This document shows, piece by piece, positions 9,040 through 17,572 of a stretch of DNA of 61,361 bases. Both the position numbers and the translations under genes were made by a program. Numbering within the stretch: position 1 is the first letter of the stretch; each line of letters starts with the position of its first letter. The DNA comes from a virus. The DNA lies in the IMG/VR virus record IMGVR_UViG_3300032285_001526, positions 1-61,361 of that record. One strand, given 5' to 3'. The notes below the pieces were generated by a model that had not been told where the DNA came from, did not search any database, and saw only the letters and a program-made list of their open reading frames with translations.

Positions 9040-10008
9040 TTAAGGGTTGGTTGAAATGCGGAATCCGAATCCAGCTTCAAGTTTGTCTGGATCACGAAAC
9101 CCACGATTCATTGTTCTGGACAGGCTTGCATCTGATGTCCAATTGCCTCCGCGAACCCTACGCCCATAAAGCGGGGCTGCGTCGTCAAATATCCACTCAG
9201 CTACGTTCCCACTCATGTCATAGAAACCCAGTTCATTAGCGGCTTTACCACCAACTGCCTGTGCTTTTGCTCCGGGGACGACATTGTCGCGTGTCCACGC
9301 AACTGCGCTCACATTGTTGCTTCCAGAATAGGTGTACGAACCGCTTGAGACACCGCCCCAAGCTGCCCATTCCCACTCTTTTTCAGTTGGCAGTCTGTAG
9401 CCAGCCGCAGATGCATCAACCAAAGGAACAACTGATCCACTGGAGTAGATGACTTTTGCTGTTGCAGATGTTGCCGACGCAGTTCCACTCACTACCGTCT
9501 GGTAGGTGAACTGCGTGCCGTTAGTGACAGTAACAGGACGCACCAGATTGTATCCAATGGGCGTTGCCCCGGTCACATTGACGTAGTTGCCAGTGGACAA
9601 CTTGTGCCCAGTGGGAACCGTTGCCGTTGCAGTGCCACCTGTGCTCGTCAAAGACGTGATAGCCAGTGTCCCGGTGTAGTACACAGGGGTAAGGCTGTTT
9701 GTCAGAGACGCAGCGTTGCACCATTTGACGGCAGTGTACCAAGTCACATTTTCAACCGGGGCAGTCGAGCTGTTCCCAGATCCAAGTGTGCTGATATCAA
9801 AGCCAGCGTAAGAGCGGATTGACTGGAATTCCGTCCAGTTTACCTCAGTTGTGCCCAGTTTTACGCTAGGCGCAGCCTGACCTTTAAAATTAGTGCCAGC
9901 CCCAAAAGTGCCTGCGGAAACAGTGATCAGCGTGTTGTACGCTGCGTTGCTTTCTGCGACACCAAAGGCCAACGCCAAAACTACCGATGCGATTTTTGCG
10001 AGTTTCAT
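9040..10008 (-). CDS. Secreted FGE-sulfatase-like (C-type-lectin fold) protein with inserted domain (322 aa)
   Basis: The start ATG 10006-10008 gives a clear signal peptide (MKLAKIASVVLALAFGVAES, cleavage near AESNA-AY). The mature part matches the formylglycine-generating-enzyme fold: WYTAVKWCNAAS (90-101), GYRLPTEKEWEWAA (203-216), GFYDMSGNVAEW (261-272), RVRGGNW and terminal GFGFR. About 70 residues (116-187) of Thr/Ser/Gly-rich beta sequence are inserted before GYRLPTE. The family's C-terminal catalytic cysteine pair is absent: C97 is the only Cys, so the protein probably binds ligands and is not an enzyme. It lies between glycosyltransferases and the capsid gene. It could be a surface or superinfection factor, or a virion decoration. 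Confidence 0.8.
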   Translation of the reverse strand: MKLAKIASVVLALAFGVAESNAAYNTLITVSAGTFGAGTNFKGQAAPSVKLGTTEVNWTEFQSIRSYAGFDISTLGSGNSSTAPVENVTWYTAVKWCNAASLTNSLTPVYYTGTLAITSLTSTGGTATATVPTGHKLSTGNYVNVTGATPIGYNLVRPVTVTNGTQFTYQTVVSGTASATSATAKVIYSSGSVVPLVDASAAGYRLPTEKEWEWAAWGGVSSGSYTYSGSNNVSAVAWTRDNVVPGAKAQAVGGKAANELGFYDMSGNVAEWIFDDAAPLYGRRVRGGNWTSDASLSRTMNRGFRDPDKLEAGFGFRISTNP

Positions 10009-10244
10009 GCGAGGTTCTGCGATTTCCCCTGAACCTTGCTGAAACCCACTCAGGCACAACAAGATCCAAGGATGAGTAATAAAGCAATGCTTTACAACTC
10101 AGAGGTTTGGTTCTTTGTTGCCCCTGTCGGCTGGGCTGATTTACGACCTATTTGCGGTTTACGTCCGCCAACGGATATCATACGGAGATATCACACCGAG
10201 TTGTTGCGTTTATACATCAACAGATGTGTTCAGCAACAGATTTT
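10009..10244 (-). other. 236-bp intergenic region upstream of the FGE-like gene
   Basis: No gene is visible on either strand. It contains a sigma-70-like promoter (separate entry), a short palindrome TAAAGCATTGCTTTA near 10085-10099, and two GATATC sites within 15 bases near 10176-10192. The long leader, over 200 nt from the promoter to the FGE-like start, could carry RNA structure, but I see no known riboswitch pattern. Confidence 0.5.
10209..10236 (-). promoter_or_regulatory. Sigma-70-like promoter for the FGE-like/capsid unit
   Basis: On the minus strand, TTGCTG (10236-10231) lies 16 bases upstream of TATAAA (10214-10209). Both are close to the -35/-10 consensus, and they sit just after the stop of the preceding glycosyltransferase-like gene. 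It would drive the FGE-like gene and the major capsid gene as a unit separate from portal and scaffold. Confidence 0.45.
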
Positions 10245-10823
10245 TTATTTATCTTCAAAAATCTCTTTCATTCTAGTTGATCTATTACGTTCTCCCCTAG
10301 TTTGAACATGCACAACACGCTCAAGTAGTGTTCCCAGTTCTGGTTCAACGCCTAGTATCTCGATCTCTGGACGAACTTTGCCTGATTCACTCAGATCATC
10401 CATCAGAAACTTTTTTAAAACATTTCCACAATGCTCTTTTGTTGCGTAAAACAAATAAGCTGGACCCTCATTTATCAATAGGGTCTTATCCATAAACTTC
10501 TTTGCTTCTTTTGGAGTTAAGTCGATGTTAAGAACATCATAATCACTCATCCACCCGCCCCCAGCAGCGTGTAATGCGCACCAGCGATTAAACCGGGCGT
10601 GATGCCAAGCAATCCGGGCTACTAATTCCTGCGATGACAACGCGAGCGCAGCTAATTTCTGCTGAAGCTTGCCATAAAAGCTGGACCCCTGCGCGTGGGA
10701 GCGGTTCAGCATTAACGGTTCCCAGCCATTAGCCGTCCACGATGTCTTCCACCAGTTGGCGCAGGCAAATTCCTCAGGCTGATCAGAGGCTGGAATGGAT
10801 TGATAGTAAGCGTGAATCTTCAT
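10245..10823 (-). CDS. Putative glycosyltransferase with DxD-like motif (192 aa)
   Basis: Resembles small GT-A type sugar transferases. Around residues 92-105 it has GGGWMSDYDVLNIDL, where SDYDV is a candidate DxD metal/nucleotide-sugar site preceded by the aromatic-rich helix RIAWHHARFNRWCALH seen in capsular-polysaccharide-type transferases. The rest (TPKEAKKFMDKTLLI, GPAYLFYATKEH) fits the fold but is not diagnostic. It abuts the next upstream gene, a GT2-like enzyme, with no gap, so the two probably act on the same glycan, on either the phage particle or the host surface. Family assignment is tentative. Confidence 0.5.
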   Translation of the reverse strand: MKIHAYYQSIPASDQPEEFACANWWKTSWTANGWEPLMLNRSHAQGSSFYGKLQQKLAALALSSQELVARIAWHHARFNRWCALHAAGGGWMSDYDVLNIDLTPKEAKKFMDKTLLINEGPAYLFYATKEHCGNVLKKFLMDDLSESGKVRPEIEILGVEPELGTLLERVVHVQTRGERNRSTRMKEIFEDK

Positions 10824-11828
10824 TTAGTATGTCTTATATCCAACGTGCTTCACCGGGATGCCCAGATCAATGTATGTCTGATGTCCCGCAGCTTTAGCTC
10901 GTTTGCAGAAGCTCACATCCTCGCCATTCCCATTCCCGAGTGGCAAGAAATAATCAAACGGCATCTCGGGATCAGATGATGCTAACTCAGGATACTTTTC
11001 CCGAATAGCCTCGAACACTTTTCGATGAACGAGCAAACACCCGGTTCCAATCCAATCAATCGGCACCACTTTGTCTGCGAAAGCCCGAGCATCAGCAGCG
11101 AGAGACTGGTCACTGCACGCCAATTTGCCTCCTTCCTGCCTTTGGAAGTACGCGGCCCCCACAAGCGTCTTGCCTGCGCCCACAAGCCTGTGCAATACGC
11201 CTCGGGACAAAGCCTGATCGCTCGCTCCCCGGGCATCTGGCACCCAGCTCTTGTACCAAGCCGCTCGTCCAATCGATGGGATCATGTCGTCATCAAGCAG
11301 AAATAGCCACTTTGCGTCAGTCTGAAGGAACTTGTGCGCAATCTTATTCCGGGAGTGGTAGACCATCGAGTCTCCCATCACCAAATCAAACCGTATTTTG
11401 TCCTTCCCAAAGTCCAACGCCAGTGCGGTTAGAACCATCGTTGTGACCGGGTTGCTGGTCTTGTACCAACTCAGTCCGACAAAGATATCCCTGCCAGCAA
11501 ACTCGCAACGATAGGACGGCATCCCGTCTGCGTTGTGCGTTTCAATGATTGGGTTAACGAACTCTTCAGGCTCAGGCACTGGAGCTTCTTCCAGTATTGC
11601 TTTTGCCTTCCTTGCTTTCTTCTTCTCAACCACAGGCTCTGACTCTGGCTGTGACTCTGGCTCTTTGACGGGAATTGGCACTGGAATTTCCGTCACTTCT
11701 GGCTCTTTTTTGGGAATAGGCCGACCGTCTAGCGTCTGCGGAGGACGCACCGGGGTTGCAAATGGGTTGGCTGAGTCTAACGCCGCGATGGTGCGACGTT
11801 CCATTGGAGAGATTTTGACTTCACTCAT
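10824..11828 (-). CDS. GT2-like glycosyltransferase with Pro/Glu-rich N-terminus (334 aa)
   Basis: Residues 1-100 are a low-complexity Pro/Glu/Lys region (PVPIPVKEPESQPESEPVVE) that may be disordered or a docking arm. The catalytic part starts near 110. It has the DDD metal site in WLFLLDDDMIP (about 188-198), a GTGCLLVHRKVF strand and GEDVSFCKRAKAAGH (about 303-317). That order matches GT2-family phage and bacterial enzymes that use nucleotide sugars. The ATG overlaps the scaffold stop as ATGA, so it is translationally coupled to a head gene. This makes modification of virion proteins a reasonable inference. Confidence 0.75.
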   Translation of the reverse strand: MSEVKISPMERRTIAALDSANPFATPVRPPQTLDGRPIPKKEPEVTEIPVPIPVKEPESQPESEPVVEKKKARKAKAILEEAPVPEPEEFVNPIIETHNADGMPSYRCEFAGRDIFVGLSWYKTSNPVTTMVLTALALDFGKDKIRFDLVMGDSMVYHSRNKIAHKFLQTDAKWLFLLDDDMIPSIGRAAWYKSWVPDARGASDQALSRGVLHRLVGAGKTLVGAAYFQRQEGGKLACSDQSLAADARAFADKVVPIDWIGTGCLLVHRKVFEAIREKYPELASSDPEMPFDYFLPLGNGNGEDVSFCKRAKAAGHQTYIDLGIPVKHVGYKTY

Positions 11829-13072
11829 GCGCCAGCTTCTTCAAGGCCAAGGTCAATAGCATCGCTCGCGTTCATTTTGATGCGGTCGTTGGTGCTGCTC
11901 TTTGGAGACGACTGCCCAGAGACTGTACTCTTTGGAATCTTGCCAGAAGATTTCAACGCACTGTTCTCTTTCATCAGCTTTTCAATCTGCGCTTGAAGCT
12001 GGGCTTTTGACTGCTGCTCTGCTCGAAGCTGCTGAGTTACAACGTGGCTCAAGGTTGCTGCGGCTGCTACCGCTGCGCGTTCCTGAGCTGTGTTGGGATA
12101 CAGAGCCGAGTTGAACTTTGCCTGCAAGTCAGCGACCCCGGCATTGTGCTTTTGAATCTTCTCAATCTGCGCCTGCGTTGCTCCCTCTGGAACTTCCTGA
12201 AAACGGAACTGAGGACGGTCTTTGGTGATGTTTTCAACGTACTCACCAATCGACTTTGACTGCTGTTGGTACTCTTGCTCCTTTTCAGCCCGACGTTCTT
12301 GCATCCATTGCTCCTGATTAGCAGTTGCCGATTCGAGATCTGCATTTCGAGCAGACTCAATGTCGTCAATTTGCACCAAGGCATTCTCAAGCCGACGAGC
12401 ATCCGTAAATCCGTCTTCCGTTGCGTACAAGCGGTCGATGGCATTCTGTTTCCACCAAGACTTGCTGACTTTGCCGGGTCCGCCTGCGTCCTGAATAGAC
12501 TTGATAACCTCGTCGCTGGCTTTGTGTTTCTTTAGCAGACCGTAGATGCTTTCAGCAGCCTGATTGAGCGGCTTGTCGTATTTCTCTTTGAACGCCGGGT
12601 CGTTCTTCATGTCGAACACCGACCGAAACCGACGCAGTTCATCGTAATCTTCAGGCAGCTTTTGTTCCTGCTGTTTGGATTCCAACTCTACCAGCCGTTG
12701 ACGCAGGATCTCAGCTTCCGCAGCCTGCTTTTTTGCAATCGAGGCAGACTCAGTGAGCTTCCTCCAATTGCTTTGCTGCTTCTCCGACATGTTTGCAGGC
12801 ATCTGAATTGCCGCAATCTCGGGATCGATCTCAACTTTTGGCTGATATACTTCTTCCTTTGGCTCCTCCTCTGTAGGGGCAACCTCGCGAGAGTATTTGC
12901 CTGAAGAGTCTTCTTGAGTGGAAGATTCAATGCCCTCGGCAGCATCGAGCGCAGAATCAATCTGCTCGCTCAAATCTTGAGAGATGGGATCGGCATCCAG
13001 CTTTGCCGCTCCTCCATCTGCGTTTGCTACTGTGCTTTCTGGAACTGCTTCGTTGTCTAGGTCTTGAAACAT
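11825..13072 (-). CDS. Capsid scaffolding-like protein (415 aa)
   Basis: Highly charged, Gln/Glu/Ala-rich and predicted almost wholly helical. It has an acidic disordered N-terminus (residues 1-80, many Asp/Glu/Ser), a coiled coil near 105-140 (AEAEILRQRLVELESKQQEQ), and another near 350-375 (AEQQSKAQLQAQIEKLMKEN). The tail is basic and Ser-rich (SSGKIPKSTVSGQSSPKSS), which could bind coat protein. It lies between portal and capsid genes, the standard scaffold position. No protease is encoded nearby; the giant protein's zincin is the only candidate, and the scaffold may leave intact. ATG 13072 follows GTAATT, with no SD. Confidence 0.7.
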   Translation of the reverse strand: MFQDLDNEAVPESTVANADGGAAKLDADPISQDLSEQIDSALDAAEGIESSTQEDSSGKYSREVAPTEEEPKEEVYQPKVEIDPEIAAIQMPANMSEKQQSNWRKLTESASIAKKQAAEAEILRQRLVELESKQQEQKLPEDYDELRRFRSVFDMKNDPAFKEKYDKPLNQAAESIYGLLKKHKASDEVIKSIQDAGGPGKVSKSWWKQNAIDRLYATEDGFTDARRLENALVQIDDIESARNADLESATANQEQWMQERRAEKEQEYQQQSKSIGEYVENITKDRPQFRFQEVPEGATQAQIEKIQKHNAGVADLQAKFNSALYPNTAQERAAVAAAATLSHVVTQQLRAEQQSKAQLQAQIEKLMKENSALKSSGKIPKSTVSGQSSPKSSTNDRIKMNASDAIDLGLEEAGA

Positions 13073-13074
13073 AA

Positions 13075-13314
13075 TTACATCGATGAATACGAACTTGTTG
13101 AACTATCGTCTGATTGGTTTTGGTCTGCGATAATAGCTTCGAGCGTCTTGATTATAGACTCGGCTCCTTCCTTGAATTTGGCTTCAAGGGCAACCGATTC
13201 AATTGTTTTCCCCAACAGGGGAGGAACATTATTTCTAAGGTGGGCGATTAGTTTTCCGCCTGTTTGCTGATGGTATTGCCTGAATCTTGCACTATCGGAT
13301 TGATTCCACGTCAT
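13075..13314 (-). CDS. Small helical protein between portal and scaffold (79 aa)
   Basis: Helical protein of unknown role with a Ser-rich acidic tail (DQNQSDDSSTSSYSSM). It lies three bases from the scaffold start and three bases after the portal stop, so it is part of the head operon. The start ATG 13314 is preceded by CATAAATT. A head-completion or assembly role is inferred from position only. Confidence 0.6.
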   Translation of the reverse strand: MTWNQSDSARFRQYHQQTGGKLIAHLRNNVPPLLGKTIESVALEAKFKEGAESIIKTLEAIIADQNQSDDSSTSSYSSM

Positions 13315-13317
13315 AAT

Positions 13318-15723
13318 TTATGCTGCTGTCGGCGGGCGAGGCGGATTTGCCACTCCCGAAATCAATTGGTTTTGCGATGGCCCCTGCTGCTGGCTGTATA
13401 TGCTGCCAGCTTCACGCATTGCCGCTCCTGTAGGTTTCTGCCCGCTACGAGGAGGAGCCGCTGCCGGGGTAACATCTGGCGGAGGCGGGGTTCCGTGGCC
13501 CGCCGTAAGATGCGCTGCTGCTTCTTTGTACGCTTTCTTGTACTGTCCAATCGCTTCAGCGGGAGCACCTTTAGCTTCTGCCGCTTGAATGTGAGCAGCA
13601 AAGTGCTGCATAGCCTGCACCAGTGGCTGAATGCCTTCTGGAGTTAATCCCCCGGGCGGGATGTTTGCGATGACAGGCATCAACTTCTGCACCATCGTAT
13701 CGAGGTGAACAGTGTCGTTGTCTCGGGGTGAAACAGGAATATTCTGACCTGCAATGATCGCCTGAAGCTCAAGGATCTGCTGGCGGGTAGCCTCGATAGC
13801 CATTGCCTCAACCTGATCCTTCGGCAGGATGACTTCGTTTGCTGTCGTCTCACCCAGCTTCCGAACCCAATCAAGCTTCAAGAGCGCATCCTGATTCACT
13901 GCCGGGTTGCCCATATACCGCTGCACCATCAGATCCAATACCTGATTATCCTGAGCGGTTGTGTCGGGAATAAGTTCTGAAGCAGGGCTGTATGCCATCA
14001 GCAGAATATCCGCCGGGGCGATGTTCTTTTCCAGCAACTCAAGGCAGCAAGCGACTGCATCTTCATCGAGGTGTTCGGACACTTCAAACGGCACAAGGAA
14101 CGGAGGCAACTCAAGGAATGAACGGTCAAACGCATCAACCACTTCCCTGCGTGCCCAAATCGCACCTTTCTCAACCTGCCTAGCCATATCGAGTTTCAAC
14201 TTCAAATCTGCCGCAGCCTTGAGGTGCTCGGGATGGCAGATGCCTCGCTGCATACGGTCAACACCTTTGCTGAACTGGCGAGAAAACCGCATCAGAATTC
14301 CCTGACGAAGCTGGTTCTCAATAGCTGCAACGCGATTGACTTCTGAGGCTGTTTTCTTGCCCTGAGTCTCCATTGGGCTCCCGGGAAGGAATGTCCCCAC
14401 CTGAATCTCAGCAAGCTGGCTGACAAATCGGTCAAGCTGCAAGAAATCACCAATGTCAGCAGGCATTGACTGAGGCACAACGTCGTAGCCTTCCGACACA
14501 AACGCAACCGGGTGATGCACCGTTAACGGGGCGATGTTAGGCTTTGCTGTCGGACCTTTCTTGAGTAACAGCAAACCCTTGATGTAGCTATTGTCTACCA
14601 CAAGGTTGCGAGCTTTATCGACAGCAACGTGCGTGTTATAGAGGTCGCGCCCGGCACCCCGGGAGGACATTAAGTTTCCCGATCCGATCTCGACAGCAAA
14701 CAGGCAGAGTGTTTCCGACATGCGGTTGTAGCGATCAACCTGCGTACAAATCTCATCTCCGCTTTTGTCGTCGAAAAGGTAGCGGGAGATCTTCCCGTGT
14801 GGCTCTTTGACAAGGATCTCACCCAACTCCACATACTTTGCGTCATTCTCGTAAGAAGCCCCGTAGGAGCCTTCTCTGATCCAGTCTTCATACCGTCTAG
14901 CGTCGTCATCTGCGTCGAGCGTGCGCCCCGCAGGAATAGCGTTATTTATCGCTTTGATGAGGTTCTTGATATTCCACCCAGCAAGGATGCTCATCTGCTC
15001 GTTTTCAAGGATCGGCATTAGCTCGGCAATTTGATACCGACGCTTGCGAGCCCAGATCGGAGTCGCATCCGAAACCATTGGAGTCTCAATGCTGAAAAAA
15101 GTGTAGTCCTGACGCAGGAAATCGGGTTTCCAATCGCGCAAATCATCCCAACACCAGCCGCAGAATCCGAAAGTCGTGTTTTCGTGAACAGTCTGCGCCA
15201 CAAGGTCATCAAACCCGGCCCAGCCCCGGATTGTCTTTGTGATCGCTTCTCTAAAAGTCTTCGTCTTGTACTCAGAGTCAACGGACTCAACTGGGTATTT
15301 GGAAAACGTCAGCGTAGCAGCCTGCTCAATTACTTCTTTGAAAGGCGGCTGAATACGCGAAACCATAGTACTGAGGAACCCAGTAGGACGGTTAGAGCGC
15401 CAATTTTGGCCCATCGACTCCAGTTTTTTAGGTTGGTAAGGAGGTTCATTGTTCAGCTTTTTCTGAATTAATTGATTCTTTCGGTTCCTCTCGACGTTCT
15501 GCTGCTTGAGCCTGCGGTAGGCCGAGTGCGCCTGCGCGGCATCTTTGAACGTCCGCCGCACTTGCAACGTATCCGGGTCAACGGTCTGGTCCTTACCGTA
15601 GTTTGGATCGGTTACTTCCAGATCCATTATCCGAGGCTTATCGTGATGGTCTCCCATTCGGGGTGCCTTATCGGCAAAGCGGTCGGTGATTTTTGGGTCC
15701 AGAGGTTTAGCTACGTTTGCCAT
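13318..15723 (-). CDS. Portal protein (801 aa)
   Basis: Large podovirus-type portal (head-tail connector), the DNA entry vertex of the procapsid. Size and layout fit: a charged N-terminal arm (about 1-110), an alpha/beta wing region including RTFKDAAQAHSAYRRLKQQN and NRPTGFLSTMVSRIQPPFKE, a long helical stem (about 470-600), and a Pro/Gly/Gln-rich tail from about 690 (TPPPPDVTPAAAPPRSGQKP) that could form the barrel or a disordered end. It lies directly upstream of scaffold and capsid, with the terminase further upstream. The assignment rests on size, composition, context and general similarity to T7/N4-type connectors, not one invariant motif. Confidence 0.75.
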   Translation of the reverse strand: MANVAKPLDPKITDRFADKAPRMGDHHDKPRIMDLEVTDPNYGKDQTVDPDTLQVRRTFKDAAQAHSAYRRLKQQNVERNRKNQLIQKKLNNEPPYQPKKLESMGQNWRSNRPTGFLSTMVSRIQPPFKEVIEQAATLTFSKYPVESVDSEYKTKTFREAITKTIRGWAGFDDLVAQTVHENTTFGFCGWCWDDLRDWKPDFLRQDYTFFSIETPMVSDATPIWARKRRYQIAELMPILENEQMSILAGWNIKNLIKAINNAIPAGRTLDADDDARRYEDWIREGSYGASYENDAKYVELGEILVKEPHGKISRYLFDDKSGDEICTQVDRYNRMSETLCLFAVEIGSGNLMSSRGAGRDLYNTHVAVDKARNLVVDNSYIKGLLLLKKGPTAKPNIAPLTVHHPVAFVSEGYDVVPQSMPADIGDFLQLDRFVSQLAEIQVGTFLPGSPMETQGKKTASEVNRVAAIENQLRQGILMRFSRQFSKGVDRMQRGICHPEHLKAAADLKLKLDMARQVEKGAIWARREVVDAFDRSFLELPPFLVPFEVSEHLDEDAVACCLELLEKNIAPADILLMAYSPASELIPDTTAQDNQVLDLMVQRYMGNPAVNQDALLKLDWVRKLGETTANEVILPKDQVEAMAIEATRQQILELQAIIAGQNIPVSPRDNDTVHLDTMVQKLMPVIANIPPGGLTPEGIQPLVQAMQHFAAHIQAAEAKGAPAEAIGQYKKAYKEAAAHLTAGHGTPPPPDVTPAAAPPRSGQKPTGAAMREAGSIYSQQQGPSQNQLISGVANPPRPPTAA

Positions 15724-15724
15724 A

Positions 15725-16330
15725 CTAAATATTCACCCAGCAGTTTTCAGGAAGATTGGTCGCTCGCTGGAGCACAGACCGATCCATAAAGATTGCAGCT
15801 CGGTTGTCATGCCGCATTAGCGAGCACCCACCGAGAACCGCAGACGATTGCGTGTCCCGGGCCTGCCGCACACTGGCAGTGATTCGCTCGGTCGCAGTTA
15901 TGCAACTTGAACACCCACCCCGCCAGTTCACATTGTTTGGGCAGGCTCGGCAGGTTTGCGCCCGGGCTTCTGCGAGATCATCAGGCACAAGCGGGTGAGG
16001 ATCTGGAGAATTCAGGATGTTTTTCGCCCAAGCCTGCACGTCATTCATCAACTCTGACGTAGCGGTAGGCCGATTGATGGACGTGACAACGACCATATCA
16101 ACCCCGTGGCAGAAATTAGGCCAATTCGCGCAGATGTACGAATTCACGTCCCCTTCAATATCCCCGCCATCGAGGTGATTCTCGGCTCGATATGACTCAA
16201 CAACCTTCAAAAGATTATCATAAGAATACCCAGTCAACTTAACGTCAGACTGGTAGTAATGCCATCCCCCGGGAGGGATCATTCCTATGATTGGTTTCGC
16301 CATTTGCTCGTATATTATCTCAAACGCCAT
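15725..16330 (-). CDS. Cys-rich protein, putative zinc-binding (201 aa)
   Basis: Unknown function. The C-terminal third holds CRACPNNVNWRGGCSSC (about 131-147), a four-Cys pattern resembling a zinc ribbon or Fe-S site, followed by GGCSLMRHDNRAAIF. The N-terminal part has IPPGGWHYYQ and a long helical region. It ends one base before the portal start, so it is in the head operon. Proteins with this Cys signature occur next to terminase and portal genes in several environmental phages, but I cannot name a function. Confidence 0.6.
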   Translation of the reverse strand: MAFEIIYEQMAKPIIGMIPPGGWHYYQSDVKLTGYSYDNLLKVVESYRAENHLDGGDIEGDVNSYICANWPNFCHGVDMVVVTSINRPTATSELMNDVQAWAKNILNSPDPHPLVPDDLAEARAQTCRACPNNVNWRGGCSSCITATERITASVRQARDTQSSAVLGGCSLMRHDNRAAIFMDRSVLQRATNLPENCWVNI

Positions 16331-16334
16331 TTAT

Positions 16335-16853
16335 TCACAGAACAAATTCGTGATGGCATTTTGGGCAAATAGTTGTGTCTTTCTCGGCTTTTTGCTCCTT
16401 TTCTTCCTCGATTTCGGGGATTTCGTCTGGAGAACCCAATAATTCAGTCAATTCTTCAGCGTTAAATCCGAGGGCAGAAATGTCAAATCCAGCCTCCTGC
16501 AACTCATCCAACTCTACAGCCAGCATGTCAAAGTTCCACGTCGCCATCTGAGGCAACTGGTTGTCGGCAATGGTGTACGCCCGCACCTGCGCTTCGCTCA
16601 AGCTGTCTAACACTATGCAAGGAGCTTCTAAGAGCCCCAACTCATACGCTGCTTTCACTCTCCCGTGGCCTGCAATGATCCGACCCGTAGCATTGATGAG
16701 AATAGGATTTGTGAATCCAAACTCTTTTATGCTGCGTTTTAGTGCATCAATTTGCGCTCCATCGTGAACCCTAGAATTGAACTGATAAGCTCTCAATTCA
16801 CTCAAAGGCTTCATCACAATCTCTGGAACATTATTCTTTGTAGAGTCGTTCAT
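16335..16853 (-). CDS. ParB-like (ParB/Srx fold) nuclease-domain protein with zinc-knuckle tail (172 aa)
   Basis: Residues about 10-110 are a ParB N-terminal domain. PLSELRAYQFNSRVHDG, IKEFGFTNPILIN and the hallmark GRIIAGHGRVKAAYELG (about 61-76) form the CTP/NTP-binding pocket in chromosomal ParB. The partner helix AYTIADNQLPQM follows. The C-terminus is acidic and ends with CPKCHHEF, a possible zinc knuckle. Phage ParB-like proteins may be nucleases, specificity factors for DNA modification, or regulators. Here it stands alone, with no ParA or methyltransferase beside it, next to the portal unit. A packaging-related or DNA-binding role is inference. Confidence 0.8.
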   Translation of the reverse strand: MNDSTKNNVPEIVMKPLSELRAYQFNSRVHDGAQIDALKRSIKEFGFTNPILINATGRIIAGHGRVKAAYELGLLEAPCIVLDSLSEAQVRAYTIADNQLPQMATWNFDMLAVELDELQEAGFDISALGFNAEELTELLGSPDEIPEIEEEKEQKAEKDTTICPKCHHEFVL

Positions 16854-17031
16854 GCGTTGGACAAATAAATACCTTCATTCCTGATGTAAGCGTTGTTTGT
16901 TGACTCGTCAAGACATCACACTTTTCGTAATGTTTTGTGCCGTTTCTCTCAGTAACGGTAATGTGCCCGCACTGGTGCAACTTCTTCGGCTTTGACTGCG
17001 TTTCTTTTTTGGGAAGTTTGTAGTTTTTCAT
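16831..17031 (-). CDS. Small Cys/His protein (66 aa)
   Basis: Basic N-terminus (KLPKKETQSKPKK), then HQCGH, EKCDV and ICPTHE, four candidate zinc ligands (C-H-C-C/H). It may be a small zinc-binding protein. It overlaps the ParB-like start by 23 bases and is the first gene after a 115-bp gap with a hairpin, so a promoter may lie just upstream. Confidence 0.55.
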   Translation of the reverse strand: MKNYKLPKKETQSKPKKLHQCGHITVTERNGTKHYEKCDVLTSQQTTLTSGMKVFICPTHERLYKE

Positions 17032-17120
17032 TGAAAATTGATCACGCTACGTCAGGATTTCATTCCTAACCACTAACCTATCCGGGCGGACGGGTTGTGG
17101 AGCGGTGATGCTATACAGAG

Positions 17121-17154
17121 AACCCTAGGCTCGTGAGTGCGATGTCCTAGGGTT
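17121..17154. terminator. Perfect 9-bp hairpin overlapping a stop codon
   Basis: AACCCTAGG (17121-17129) pairs with CCTAGGGTT (17146-17154) around a 16-base loop. The stop codon of the 141-residue gene (17147-17149) lies inside the stem. On the plus strand the stem runs into TTTTTCTC, the better U-tract. On the minus strand the tract is weak. It is likely a bidirectional or plus-facing terminator. The remaining 17032-17120 has no gene. Confidence 0.6.
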
Positions 17155-17572
17155 TTTCTCTTAAGACAACTGTGTTGCTCCCGTTTTTCCCCCGGCACAC
17201 TGGACAATCCTCTCTCTGTCCGAGATAGCCAATCGACCTGCTGTTCACCCCAGAGTCCCATCCGCAAGCCTCGCAGTGTTTTTGATACGTTGCTACAAAG
17301 TGGTCTTCCTGCGCCTTAATCAGCCGCTGCAACGCTTTTGGCTTCATCTCAGGCTGCTCTAGCGGTCCATACCAAACAATGTGCTCTGCGTTGTGCCCGC
17401 ACTGGGACTGCATTCCGAACGGCAGCTCGGAAGTCTTGATCCACAGTAGCTTGTAGTACAACCCCTTGCGCCTTCCGTACTCGTCCGGGTACTCCAGAAT
17501 CCCGACCCAGTAATATCCAGCCTTTGTTGGCTTAAAATCTGACAGCAATTCCCACTTTTGTCGTCTAATCAT
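17147..17572 (-). CDS. Hypothetical zinc-ribbon protein (141 aa)
   Basis: The N-terminal half is aromatic-rich beta sequence (AGYYWVGILEYPDEYGRRKG, YYKLLWI). The C-terminal half contains HCEACGW and DCPVCRG, spaced about 27 residues apart, a typical treble-clef or zinc-ribbon pair. Its start lies eight bases inside the stop region of the upstream membrane-protein gene, and its stop is inside a terminator-like hairpin, so it appears to end a transcription unit. Function unknown. Confidence 0.6.
   Translation of the reverse strand: MIRRQKWELLSDFKPTKAGYYWVGILEYPDEYGRRKGLYYKLLWIKTSELPFGMQSQCGHNAEHIVWYGPLEQPEMKPKALQRLIKAQEDHFVATYQKHCEACGWDSGVNSRSIGYLGQREDCPVCRGKNGSNTVVLREKP

Noticed and set aside
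9040-10008. Diversity-generating retroelement with a C-type-lectin target
   Set aside because: The FGE/lectin fold and terminal GFGFR resemble DGR target proteins, but no reverse transcriptase and no template repeat are visible in the complete genome.
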